A DNA stretch of 41,012 nucleotides. It comes from RGIG1934 sp045122895 (GTDB lineage Bacteria; Bacillota; Clostridia; Lachnospirales; Lachnospiraceae). The notes beneath the pieces are model-generated. The model was not told the DNA's origin. It saw only the letters and a program-made list of their open reading frames with translations, and did not search any database. The stretch lies in contig JBGVIE010000005.1 of NCBI GenBank assembly GCA_045122895.1, forward strand, positions 1 to 41,012. Direction: 5' to 3'. Shown here piece by piece: positions 6,161-14,053 of the stretch; position 1 is the stretch's first letter; every line of letters starts with the position of its first letter. Both the position numbers and the translations under genes were made by a program.

Positions 6161-6853
6161 TTAATAATTGAGAATGATTTCTTTTATGAGATTTACCGAA
6201 TTCTTTATTGCCATTGCCTCGAATTCCGGATAATCCATATGAGCGCTGTCATCAGCTTTATCTGAGATGGCTCTGATTATTAAGAATGGAATGTTATTTA
6301 AATATGCTGCATGAGCGATAGCAGCGCCTTCCATCTCTGTACAATAACCGCCAAATGTTTTTTGCAACCAGTCTTTTTTCTCTTTAGATGATATGAACTG
6401 GTCCCCACTTACCACACGACCTTTATGAACAGTCAAATCTTCACATGCTTTGTGGCAGCATTTTTCAGCTAATTCAATCAGTTTTTTATCAGCATTGAAG
6501 ATAGATGTATCCATTCTTGGAATAACACCTACTTCATAGCCAAATGCAACCGCATCAACATCATGCTGAAGAGCGTCAACTGATAAAACAATATCTCCAA
6601 TATTAATCTCATTGTGAAGTGAGCCTGCAATACCTGTGTTGATAATAGCTGATACTTTAAATCTGTCAGCTAATATCTGAGTGCAGATAGCAGCATTGAT
6701 TTTTCCAATTCCTGAGCGTACAATTACAACATCCTTGCCTGATAGAACACCTTTATAGAATTCCATACCTGCCTGCTTTGTAATCTCAACATTTTCCAGT
6801 AAATCCTTAATCTGATTTACTTCCTCATCCATTGCACCTATAATACCTAACAT
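6161..6853 (-). CDS. mtnN: 5'-methylthioadenosine/S-adenosylhomocysteine nucleosidase
   Basis: The enzyme removes adenine from S-adenosylhomocysteine and 5'-methylthioadenosine; its S-ribosylhomocysteine product is the LuxS substrate. Motifs: the N-terminal GIIGAMDEEV (residues 3-12), VRSGIGKINAA (45-55), the substrate-binding EMEG (173-176) and the catalytic Asp198 in AISDKAD. The length of 230 residues is standard. An in-frame ATG 12 bases upstream contains the GGAGG ribosome binding site (6859-6863), so ATG 6853 is the true start. It lies 20 bases after luxS on the same strand, so the two consecutive steps are encoded together. Confidence 0.97.
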   Translation of the reverse strand: MLGIIGAMDEEVNQIKDLLENVEITKQAGMEFYKGVLSGKDVVIVRSGIGKINAAICTQILADRFKVSAIINTGIAGSLHNEINIGDIVLSVDALQHDVDAVAFGYEVGVIPRMDTSIFNADKKLIELAEKCCHKACEDLTVHKGRVVSGDQFISSKEKKDWLQKTFGGYCTEMEGAAIAHAAYLNNIPFLIIRAISDKADDSAHMDYPEFEAMAIKNSVNLIKEIILNY

Positions 6854-6873
6854 AAAAACCTCCATCTTTATTC

Positions 6874-7353
6874 CTATTCCGGGTACACTAAATGTGTCTC
6901 ATCAATACCAACAAGAACATCATTTAAAAATTTAGTAGCTATATATTTAGCCATTGGCAGATTTAAATCTAAGTAATTGCCACAGTCTTTTGCAGATGCA
7001 CCCGGTACATCACCCTCGAATTCACTGATAAATCTATACATATCAGTAATCAAATCAACTACATCTTCAGATTTTAAATCACCTGAGAGAATCAGATAAA
7101 AACCTGTTCTGCATCCCATAGGTCCAAAATAAATAGTCTTATCTGCATATTCCTTGTGATTTCTAAGATATGTTGCACCGATATGTTCGATTGTATGAAT
7201 CTCTGCCGTATTCATAACTGGTTCAAAATTTGGTCTTGTCATTCTAATATCAAATGTGGTGACAACATTACCATTTACATTATCTTTCCTTGATACATAT
7301 ATTCCTGGTAATAATTTTGTGTGATCAATTGTAAAACTAGCTATTTTTTCCAT
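6874..7353 (-). CDS. luxS: S-ribosylhomocysteine lyase (AI-2 synthase)
   Basis: LuxS splits S-ribosylhomocysteine into homocysteine and DPD, the precursor of autoinducer-2. Metal ligands are visible: His53 and His57 in HTIEH and Cys124 in AKDCGNYLD. The catalytic Cys81 is in MGCRTGFY. The 159-residue length is normal. The gene sits between a tyrosine recombinase (14 bases upstream) and mtnN (downstream), giving a compact activated-methyl-cycle unit. No S-adenosylhomocysteine riboswitch or S-box is visible upstream, because the gap to the recombinase gene is too short to hold one. Confidence 0.97.
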   Translation of the reverse strand: MEKIASFTIDHTKLLPGIYVSRKDNVNGNVVTTFDIRMTRPNFEPVMNTAEIHTIEHIGATYLRNHKEYADKTIYFGPMGCRTGFYLILSGDLKSEDVVDLITDMYRFISEFEGDVPGASAKDCGNYLDLNLPMAKYIATKFLNDVLVGIDETHLVYPE

Positions 7354-7367
7354 TGTTTTTTCCTTTC

Positions 7368-8429
7368 TTAATTGTGTTTTTCCCTAAGAGGAACAATATT
7401 TCTGGCACTTCGACGACGTTCATCCTCCATAGCTGCATAATGCTTTCTTGTGGTATTTACATCCTTGTGGCCTAGCACATCTGCGACCAGATAAATATCT
7501 CCTGTCTCTTTATATAGATTTGTACCATATGTACTTCTAAGTTTATGTGGAGTAATATGCTTAATTGTAGTCACAAGAGAAGAGTACTTGGTTACAAGAT
7601 TTTCAACACTCCTGACACCTAATCGTTTTTGCTGCATAGATAAGAAAAATGCATTTTCATGTCCTGTAACAGCATTTATCTTTACACGTTCTTCCATATA
7701 ATCAAGAAGTGCTTCACATACTTCATCACTGAAATATACTGTTGATTCATAACCACCTTTTCTGCGCACTTTTACGCAGAAATTATTGAAATCAATATCA
7801 TTGATATCTATACCGACACATTCAGATACTCGAATTCCGGTACCAAGCAGAAGTGATAGAAGAGCAACATCTCTTACCTTTGTTTTCTTGTGATATGTTT
7901 TCTGCTTCTCTGTTAACTTTTCACCTGATTCAACCTGATCAAGAAGTTCTGCAACCTCGTTTACATCCAGTCTGACAATTTCCTTCTCGTGAAGCTTTGG
8001 AAGTTTGACAATAGAAGCCGGATTTGTCTTAATTCTTTCTTTTTCATAGAAAAAATTATAAAAAGATTTAAGCGATGAAAGCTTTCTTTTCATACCACGT
8101 TCACTATTAGTATATTCAACATCATTGCGAACATAATACTTCGTATGCTGCATATACATCTCAATATCAGTGGCTGTAATCCTGTCAAGAATATCAATAG
8201 AGTAGTCAGTTATATCCAAACCTCCGCCTATATCTGTCTCATTATGAATATATTCAAAAAACACTCCTAAATCGTACGCATAAGCGATTTGTGTCCTGGA
8301 TGCAGCCCTTTTATCAATACCTATAAAAAAGTCCTTGCAGAAGGGTGGTAGAGCTTTCAAATGCTCTCTTAGCTTTATCTGATTAGCTTTAATCAATTGT
8401 TCATGATAATTTGAATTGTTAATAGCCAT
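7368..8429 (-). CDS. XerC/XerD-type tyrosine recombinase
   Basis: A 353-residue site-specific recombinase with an N-terminal SAM-like core-binding domain (about residues 20-150) and a C-terminal catalytic domain. The catalytic set is complete: Arg in LLGTGIRVSE, Lys in the KVRRKGGYE hairpin, His295-x-x-Arg298 in HKLRS, His321 in LGHKDVNTT and the nucleophile Tyr331. A strong AGGAGG precedes ATG 8429. It lies within a core gene run (ttcA-like upstream, luxS downstream) without attachment-site repeats or other phage genes. A housekeeping role such as chromosome dimer resolution is therefore more likely than integration. Whether it is the XerD or XerC equivalent cannot be told from sequence alone. 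Confidence 0.9.
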   Translation of the reverse strand: MAINNSNYHEQLIKANQIKLREHLKALPPFCKDFFIGIDKRAASRTQIAYAYDLGVFFEYIHNETDIGGGLDITDYSIDILDRITATDIEMYMQHTKYYVRNDVEYTNSERGMKRKLSSLKSFYNFFYEKERIKTNPASIVKLPKLHEKEIVRLDVNEVAELLDQVESGEKLTEKQKTYHKKTKVRDVALLSLLLGTGIRVSECVGIDINDIDFNNFCVKVRRKGGYESTVYFSDEVCEALLDYMEERVKINAVTGHENAFFLSMQQKRLGVRSVENLVTKYSSLVTTIKHITPHKLRSTYGTNLYKETGDIYLVADVLGHKDVNTTRKHYAAMEDERRRSARNIVPLREKHN

Positions 8430-8446
8430 TTAAAACCTCCTAAAAA

Positions 8447-9172
8447 TTAGATATTACGTTTAGGCCATCCTTTTATGTCACCATCCAATATGGCTGTAAA
8501 CATTCTATCTTTAACACCTTTGTTTTCAAAATTAATTTGTTTAATTAAGTTTTTAATATATTCACGCTTTGTATGTCCGTCTACAGGACAAGGATTTTTT
8601 GCAACAGGCAAATCGTATTTGTTCTGAAAACCTATAACTTCAGACTCACTTACAAACATCATAGGTCTTATTACTGTAAGCTCCATCTTATCAAGATAAG
8701 TGACAGGGGAGAAGCAGTGAAATCTTCCCTCATATATAAGTGATAACATCATAGTCTCTATAATATCATCCTTATGATGTGCATAAGCAACCTTGTTACA
8801 ACCAAGCTCCTTCGCCTTCTTATTTAAAGCTCCTTTTCGCATCTTTGCACATAAGGAGCATGGGTTGGATTCTTTGCGTTCATTGAATACAATATTTCCA
8901 ATCTCTGTGTCAATAATATGTAAATCAATCTCTAATGAATCACATAAATCTTTTATCTTATCAAAATTCTGAATACCAAATCCTAAATCAACAGATATTG
9001 CAACTAAATCAAAATGCTTTGGATAGAATTTCTTAAGTCCATGTAAGGCATATAACAACGTAAGGCTATCCTTACCACCGGATACACCTATTGCAATCTT
9101 GTCACCATCCTCAATCATATTATAACTGTCTATTGCACATCTTGTATAACTATATAATTTCTGAAGTTTCAT
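8447..9172 (-). CDS. ttcA: TtcA-family tRNA 2-thiocytidine synthetase-like PP-loop ATPase
   Basis: A 241-residue PP-loop ATPase with the SGGKDS loop at residues 31-36. It has three cysteines in TtcA positions: C105 and C108 (NPCSLC) and C195 (KNPCPVDG), expected to hold the 4Fe-4S cluster used in tRNA thiolation. The family thiolates cytidine 32 in some tRNAs; shorter Gram-positive homologues like this one are often annotated only as ATP-binding proteins. It lies 17 bases upstream of the recombinase gene on the same strand. The molecular class is secure; the exact substrate is inferred. Confidence 0.82.
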   Translation of the reverse strand: MKLQKLYSYTRCAIDSYNMIEDGDKIAIGVSGGKDSLTLLYALHGLKKFYPKHFDLVAISVDLGFGIQNFDKIKDLCDSLEIDLHIIDTEIGNIVFNERKESNPCSLCAKMRKGALNKKAKELGCNKVAYAHHKDDIIETMMLSLIYEGRFHCFSPVTYLDKMELTVIRPMMFVSESEVIGFQNKYDLPVAKNPCPVDGHTKREYIKNLIKQINFENKGVKDRMFTAILDGDIKGWPKRNI

Positions 9173-9209
9173 ATTGTAATTCCTTTATTTACCTGCTTTT
9201 TGCACTACT

Positions 9210-9243
9210 AACTATTCGTTAAACTATGGTTTTGCGAATAGTT
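9210..9243. repeat. Inverted repeat between psd and ttcA
   Basis: A perfect 9-base inverted repeat, AACTATTCG (9210-9218) with CGAATAGTT (9235-9243). An inner AAAC/GTTT helix extends the hairpin. No T-run follows on the minus strand, so it is not a standard terminator. It could be an attenuation structure, an mRNA stabiliser, or an operator in the 105-base gap. Confidence 0.4.
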
Positions 9244-9277
9244 GTATATGTCTTTATACATCTCTTCCCTTGATATA

Positions 9278-10150
9278 TTAATCAGTTTTTTTCTTTAAAT
9301 AACCAATTTTTTCACCCATTTTCACCTTAGTTTCAAAGCCTTCATTAGTATTGTTAATGATATCATAATCTACAGCAACATCCTTGTTCGTTATCAAAAT
9401 AATCGTTGAACCACCATATTCGAACATACCTTTTTCCTCACCACGTTCAAAATTATATCTGCCATGATGATTTTTAATTCGGCCAACCAGTAAGGCACCA
9501 ACCTCAATCTGAATAATGTCACCTAAATGTTTTGTATGCAACAGTGTATATTCACGTGAGTTTTCTGAATATATTCTGGCATATTTTGTTGCTATGGGAT
9601 TAACTGTATGAAGAACACCTTTAATAAATCTGTTACGCGATTTAACACCATCATCAATGTAACAATACCTGTGATAGTCATCAACACTTAACCGTAAAAT
9701 TATTATGTTACCTTCTGCAAATTTATTAGCAAGCTTTGCATCCCTTAATAACGATTCAACTGTATATACAGAATTCTTTACCTCAAATGTGTTTCCTTCA
9801 GATATCTTATGAGCAGTCACTTTACAGTCACATGGACTGATAAGATGTTCGGGATTCATATCAATTTCTCTCATTCCCGGTTTAATCTGTCTTGTAAAAC
9901 AATCATTAAAACTTTTATGACCTTTCATTACAAATTGACTTGTATCAATATTGTTTGACTCAATAAACTTCTTGTTCAATATACATGACAGCCTTGTATC
10001 TAAAAAAGAACCGGCTATTTTTGAAATAACCGGTCTTGTCAATACTTTTAAAATGCATCTGCCAGCTACTGAACCATAAAGCTTTTGAAGAACCATTTCC
10101 TGACTTGAATCAGTAATAAACTCGTTTCCTAACCTGTCTTTATATTTCAT
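9278..10150 (-). CDS. psd: Phosphatidylserine decarboxylase
   Basis: The enzyme decarboxylates phosphatidylserine to phosphatidylethanolamine at the membrane. The 290-residue proenzyme carries the self-cleavage motif GGST, with Ser248 becoming the pyruvoyl group; many family members have LGST. The catalytic DDYHRYCY region and the SPCDCKV segment are also typical. It lies 28 bases after pssA and is the last gene of that operon, completing the two-step route from CDP-diacylglycerol. Membrane association is by amphipathic surface, with no clear transmembrane helix. Confidence 0.95.
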   Translation of the reverse strand: MKYKDRLGNEFITDSSQEMVLQKLYGSVAGRCILKVLTRPVISKIAGSFLDTRLSCILNKKFIESNNIDTSQFVMKGHKSFNDCFTRQIKPGMREIDMNPEHLISPCDCKVTAHKISEGNTFEVKNSVYTVESLLRDAKLANKFAEGNIIILRLSVDDYHRYCYIDDGVKSRNRFIKGVLHTVNPIATKYARIYSENSREYTLLHTKHLGDIIQIEVGALLVGRIKNHHGRYNFERGEEKGMFEYGGSTIILITNKDVAVDYDIINNTNEGFETKVKMGEKIGYLKKKTD

Positions 10151-10178
10151 ATTAGCTACTCCATTATCCTTCTATTTT

Positions 10179-10829
10179 TTATAGTAATATGCATCCTGCA
10201 ATAACAATTATTGCACATACAATTATAAATCCAACTTCTCTGTTATTTGGTTTTTTGATTTTAAAATCATATACAAATAAAAATCCAATAATTAATAATA
10301 ATACACTTAATCCAATAGAATAAACTGTTTTATCAAAGGCTTTTTCAACATATTTCTTTGCTATATATGCAACCGGCAAAATCATCGCAATAGATGTTAC
10401 CGGTAGTCCCTGATAATTCTTTCTGTTTTCAGATGTCTCTCTTTGTCTCTCCTCTTCCACTACATTAAAATATCCAAGTCTGGCTACTGCAGCTACAGAA
10501 AAATATGCTGATACAAAAATTGAAAAGATTTCAATCGGTAGTGACACTTTTGCTAAAACAGCAACTTCGTAATTAAACATAGCCGGAAATACTCCAAAGC
10601 AAATCACATCACTAAGAGAATCAATCTGTATTCCAAATACCTTCTCTCTTTCTGTTCTATCCTTTTTCATTCGTGCAACCTTACCATCAAACATATCACA
10701 ACATCCGGCAAGCATAAGGCAAACAATTGCCCACAACAATCTGCCCTTAAATAATTGAGTTATACCAACTACTGCTGACATAACAGCCATATAAGTTAAT
10801 ATTACTGTATAATTGTAAAAACCAATCAT
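10179..10829 (-). CDS. pssA: CDP-diacylglycerol-serine O-phosphatidyltransferase
   Basis: An integral membrane CDP-alcohol phosphatidyltransferase that makes phosphatidylserine. The family motif is present as D45-x2-D48-G49-x2-A52-R53, then G66-x3-D70-x3-D74. The spacer between AR and G is 12 residues, compared with 8 in the classical motif. The 216-residue length and multiple hydrophobic helices suit the family. Serine specificity is inferred from the adjacent psd. The ATG overlaps the stop of the flippase-like gene by 4 bases, so the two are translationally coupled. Confidence 0.92.
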   Translation of the reverse strand: MIGFYNYTVILTYMAVMSAVVGITQLFKGRLLWAIVCLMLAGCCDMFDGKVARMKKDRTEREKVFGIQIDSLSDVICFGVFPAMFNYEVAVLAKVSLPIEIFSIFVSAYFSVAAVARLGYFNVVEEERQRETSENRKNYQGLPVTSIAMILPVAYIAKKYVEKAFDKTVYSIGLSVLLLIIGFLFVYDFKIKKPNNREVGFIIVCAIIVIAGCILL

Positions 10830-11893
10830 GATCCAATTTCTCCTGTCATAAGTGTATTTTTTTGTTGTCTTTTTCCTTGTATCAATGCATATGCTGTAAC
10901 CAATCCGCCTACAACAATAATTGCATAATACGTAATTCCCCTGTTAAGAATCATACTTGGAAGAATAAATTTGTCACCAAAAATACTTCCGAATAATATT
11001 ATGAAAATACTTTCACTTGCACCCATTCCACCTGGAAGAGGTAAAATATCAACCGACAGAGCTACCATTGTCTGTAATGTTACAATCTGATATGCACTTA
11101 CACCATTTAGTCCAAATGAACGATAAATCAAATATGTCACATAAAACAAACATGCTCTTTGAAAAATAGTAAGCACAAATGTATTAATGAATACATGTTT
11201 ATGTGTTCTTAAATAATCAGCACCCACTTCATATTTTCTAACTCCCTGAAGCACCTTGTTCGCCAATGATGTGTAGTTCTTTATAATTCTCTTCTTTCCA
11301 AGAAAAATTATAGGAGCTACTATTGCCATCTCTGCAAAAGATTGCTTGAAAATAACAAAGAGCAAAAATGATACTATAACAATATTCACTAAAATTCCAA
11401 ATATTAGCACTATCTTAATATCAAATACATATTTTATAACGAATCCCGGCTCTGTCAAAAGCATAAATGCACCCATAATAATTAAAACGGCTTTGTATGC
11501 TATTGTTACAATCATTAAAACCAGACTCGAGGCTGACACTTTTATCCCGTCATTGCTCATGACATACATCTGCGCCGGCTGTCCGCCCGATGCTGATGGT
11601 GTAATTGCACTGACAAAAAATCCAACAAACGAATATTTTATACACGAAAGCATCTTAACACTATATGAAAGACTATTCATTATGTAGTGTATGATAACAG
11701 ATTCACTGCATATGTAGATAAGCGTCATGACAACGCCGGCAAATAAATATCTGTTATCAGCTAACTTCATATATTTTAATATATCATCGATCTCCTGATC
11801 TTTAAATATAACATATATAGTTAGTAAAAAAAGAGCTATCAGAAAAACGCCGTTCAGCACATATTTTCCTAATACAGATTTCTTAACATTCAA
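10826..11893 (-). CDS. Flippase-like (LPG-synthase transmembrane/UPF0104 family) membrane protein
   Basis: A 355-residue polytopic protein with about eight hydrophobic segments. The family signatures are FFVSAITPSASGGQPAQMY in the middle and DILPLPGGMGASE near residue 290. It matches the transmembrane domain of MprF/lysylphosphatidylglycerol synthases and AglD-type proteins, without a soluble synthetase domain. Relatives move lipids or lipid-linked molecules across membranes. Its 4-base overlap with pssA suggests a role in distributing phosphatidylserine or phosphatidylethanolamine. That role is inferred from context; the substrate is unknown. Confidence 0.85.
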   Translation of the reverse strand: MNVKKSVLGKYVLNGVFLIALFLLTIYVIFKDQEIDDILKYMKLADNRYLFAGVVMTLIYICSESVIIHYIMNSLSYSVKMLSCIKYSFVGFFVSAITPSASGGQPAQMYVMSNDGIKVSASSLVLMIVTIAYKAVLIIMGAFMLLTEPGFVIKYVFDIKIVLIFGILVNIVIVSFLLFVIFKQSFAEMAIVAPIIFLGKKRIIKNYTSLANKVLQGVRKYEVGADYLRTHKHVFINTFVLTIFQRACLFYVTYLIYRSFGLNGVSAYQIVTLQTMVALSVDILPLPGGMGASESIFIILFGSIFGDKFILPSMILNRGITYYAIIVVGGLVTAYALIQGKRQQKNTLMTGEIGS

Positions 11894-11914
11894 AACTAAA
11901 AACTCCCTAAGTAT

Positions 11915-12529
11915 TTATTGTTTTAGATAAAACTCTATCAAATCGACTGTTCCATCCATTCCAAGACGGCTGCTATTTATCGATAAGTCATAATTAACTG
12001 AATTACCCCACTTCTTATTAGTGTAATAATTATAGTAGCTTGCACGTTTCTTATCAGTCTTCGCGATGAGATCATTAGCACCACTTTCATTAACATTATA
12101 CATCTTCATAATTCGCTTAAGCTTATCGCCCATATCAGCATGAACAAATACGCTCTTGTAATCCACAAGGCCTTCAAGTGCATAATCTGCACATCTTCCC
12201 ACGATTACACAGGATTCGTTCTCTGCAATCTTTCTAATCGTATCAAACTGTGCCAGAAAAACTCTCTGATTAATAGGCATATCAACAAAAGTAGGTGTTC
12301 CGTAACCCATAGCATATGTATCCATTACAAGTGAATATAAAAAACTGTTGGTTGGTTTCTCATCATGCAATTCAAAAATATCTTTGCTAATACCACTTTC
12401 TCTAGCAGCAATTGCTAACAATTCTTTGTCATAAAATGAAATACCAAGCCTTTTAGCAAGCTTTTGTCCAATTTCTCTTCCGCCACTACCAAACTGTCTT
12501 CCAATTGTAACAACTATTTTTTTGTCCAT
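11915..12529 (-). CDS. Cytidylate-kinase-like nucleotide kinase
   Basis: A 204-residue P-loop kinase of the cytidylate kinase-like family: Walker A region IGRQFGSGGREIGQKLA near the N-terminus, then FYDKELLAIAARESG and IVGRCADYAL in the middle. It is not the canonical Cmk. Members are common in Clostridia and poorly characterised. A GTG six bases further upstream would sit only 3 bases from the AGGAGG, so ATG 12529 (9-base spacing) is preferred. It precedes the flippase-like, pssA and psd genes by 21 bases. A link to CDP-activated lipid synthesis is attractive but unproven. Confidence 0.82.
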   Translation of the reverse strand: MDKKIVVTIGRQFGSGGREIGQKLAKRLGISFYDKELLAIAARESGISKDIFELHDEKPTNSFLYSLVMDTYAMGYGTPTFVDMPINQRVFLAQFDTIRKIAENESCVIVGRCADYALEGLVDYKSVFVHADMGDKLKRIMKMYNVNESGANDLIAKTDKKRASYYNYYTNKKWGNSVNYDLSINSSRLGMDGTVDLIEFYLKQ

Positions 12530-12567
12530 AATCACACGCCTCCTAGCCTAAAGCATTCCTTTTAATA

Positions 12568-12608
12568 TTATAATAAAAAAATAGCATAATTACAACCTTT
12601 TATTATAA
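12568..12608. repeat. AT-only inverted repeat downstream of rluD
   Basis: TTATAATAAAA (12568-12578) and TTTTATTATAA (12598-12608) form an 11-base perfect inverted repeat with a 19-base spacer, just after the rluD stop. It may end transcription from rluD weakly. In such AT-rich DNA it could also be chance. Confidence 0.3.
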
Positions 12609-12615
12609 CTACAAT

Positions 12616-13524
12616 TTAGTTAAGTATTTCCAGTAAATGTTCGAAATAATCCGGTAATTTTGAATCAAATTCCATATATTCATTGGTCGTAGGATGAACA
12701 AAACCAAGTGTTTTCGCGTGCAATGTCTGCCCTTCAAGCTTCATAGGGCTTTTGCAATTGCCGTAAAGCTTATCACCTAATAATGGATGATTAATGCTAT
12801 TCATATGAACTCTTATCTGATGAGTTCTTCCTGTTTCAAGCTTACACTCAATATAAGTGTAATTGTTAAATCTCTTTAACACCTTATAATGTGTAACTGC
12901 ATGTTTTCCACCATCCGATACAATAGCCATCCTCAGCCTGTTCTTTGGGTCTCTGCCAATCGGAGCATCAACAGTACCTTCATCTTCTTCAATAACACCA
13001 TGTACAATCGCATGATACCGCCTCTCAACTGTATGCTCCTTTAACTGGTTTGATATTGAAATATGTGATTTATCATTCTTACATACGATGATAATACCGG
13101 TTGTATCCATATCTATCCTGTGAACAATTCCAGGTCTCATAACACCATTTATACCGGACAAATTGTCACCAAGATGGTATACCAATGCATTTACAAGCGT
13201 ACCGGTTGCATGACCTGCAGCAGGATGTACAACCATTTTTTTAGGCTTGTTAATCAGTATAACATCATCATCTTCATACACGATATCAAGTGGTATATTC
13301 TCAGGTTCAATATCAAGAGGTTTGGGATCTTCTATCTCGACAAAAATCATATCCCCTTCCTGAACCTTATAGCCTTGTTTGCAGGCAGTATCAAACACTT
13401 TGATTTTACCTTCTTTTGCTAACTTCTGTATGAATGATCTGCTGTATTCTAACATATTTTCATTAAGATATTTGTCAATTCTTTCATTCACATATTCTTT
13501 AGATACATTAAATACACGAATCAC
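12616..13524 (-). CDS. rluD: RluA/RluD-family rRNA pseudouridine synthase
   Basis: A 302-residue pseudouridine synthase with an N-terminal S4 RNA-binding domain (about residues 8-65) and a catalytic domain holding HRIDMDTTG, catalytic Asp138. RTHQIRVHM near residue 230 is a second family mark. The reading frame extends to a GTG at 13536, but GTG 13524 has a GAGG six bases before it and is the better start; either way it overlaps the end of lspA. The lspA-rluD coupling is common in Firmicutes. Assignment to RluD (23S rRNA) over RluA or RluC is the default and not proven. Confidence 0.9.
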   Translation of the reverse strand: MIRVFNVSKEYVNERIDKYLNENMLEYSRSFIQKLAKEGKIKVFDTACKQGYKVQEGDMIFVEIEDPKPLDIEPENIPLDIVYEDDDVILINKPKKMVVHPAAGHATGTLVNALVYHLGDNLSGINGVMRPGIVHRIDMDTTGIIIVCKNDKSHISISNQLKEHTVERRYHAIVHGVIEEDEGTVDAPIGRDPKNRLRMAIVSDGGKHAVTHYKVLKRFNNYTYIECKLETGRTHQIRVHMNSINHPLLGDKLYGNCKSPMKLEGQTLHAKTLGFVHPTTNEYMEFDSKLPDYFEHLLEILN

Positions 13525-14053
13525 TTTTTTCCTCACTTTCAGCTTTTTTCAAGCTCAAAAAACTGTCAATTTCTTCGTCTTTTATATAGACAAGCATAAA
13601 CAGCAGCATAAAGCACACCGCTAAAACCACATACACATCAGCCACGTTACATACCGGAAATTCAGGTACAAAAGCAAATCTGATAAAATCAGTTACCACG
13701 CCGCTTCTTACTCTGTCAATCATATTTCCAATTGCTCCGGCAAGAATTGTAGCAAGTAAAATCTGTATGATTCTATATTTTGTGCCTGTATATTTTGTCG
13801 CTTTTATCATATAAAAAATTACAATAAGCATAATAACCGAAGTTATGATAAGAAGTCCTATACGCTTACCTTCAAAACTTCCAAATGCGGCACCTTTATT
13901 CTCCACATATTGAAATTCCAAAACTCCTTTTATTAATATTTTATCAGGCTTACCTTTCAGATTATCAATTGCAAGCACCTTTGTAAAATAATCAAACCAC
14001 ACAAGCAGTGCACTATATAAAAACATGCATAACAAAATAATTTTATTCTTCAT
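13508..14053 (-). CDS. lspA: Lipoprotein signal peptidase (signal peptidase II)
   Basis: A membrane aspartyl peptidase that cleaves prolipoprotein signal peptides. Four hydrophobic segments are seen. The conserved blocks are FQYVENKGAAFGSF, GNMIDRVRSGVVTDFI (first catalytic Asp) and FPVCNVADVYV (second catalytic Asp). At 181 residues it is slightly long, with a charged C-terminal tail (KKAESEEKSD) that overlaps the rluD start. The ATG shares one base with the aroB stop, so the two genes are coupled. Confidence 0.96.
   Translation of the reverse strand: MKNKIILLCMFLYSALLVWFDYFTKVLAIDNLKGKPDKILIKGVLEFQYVENKGAAFGSFEGKRIGLLIITSVIMLIVIFYMIKATKYTGTKYRIIQILLATILAGAIGNMIDRVRSGVVTDFIRFAFVPEFPVCNVADVYVVLAVCFMLLFMLVYIKDEEIDSFLSLKKAESEEKSDSCI

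Noticed and set aside
6866..7367. S-adenosylmethionine or S-adenosylhomocysteine riboswitch for luxS-mtnN
   Set aside because: The gaps around luxS are only 14-20 bases, too short for any such element.
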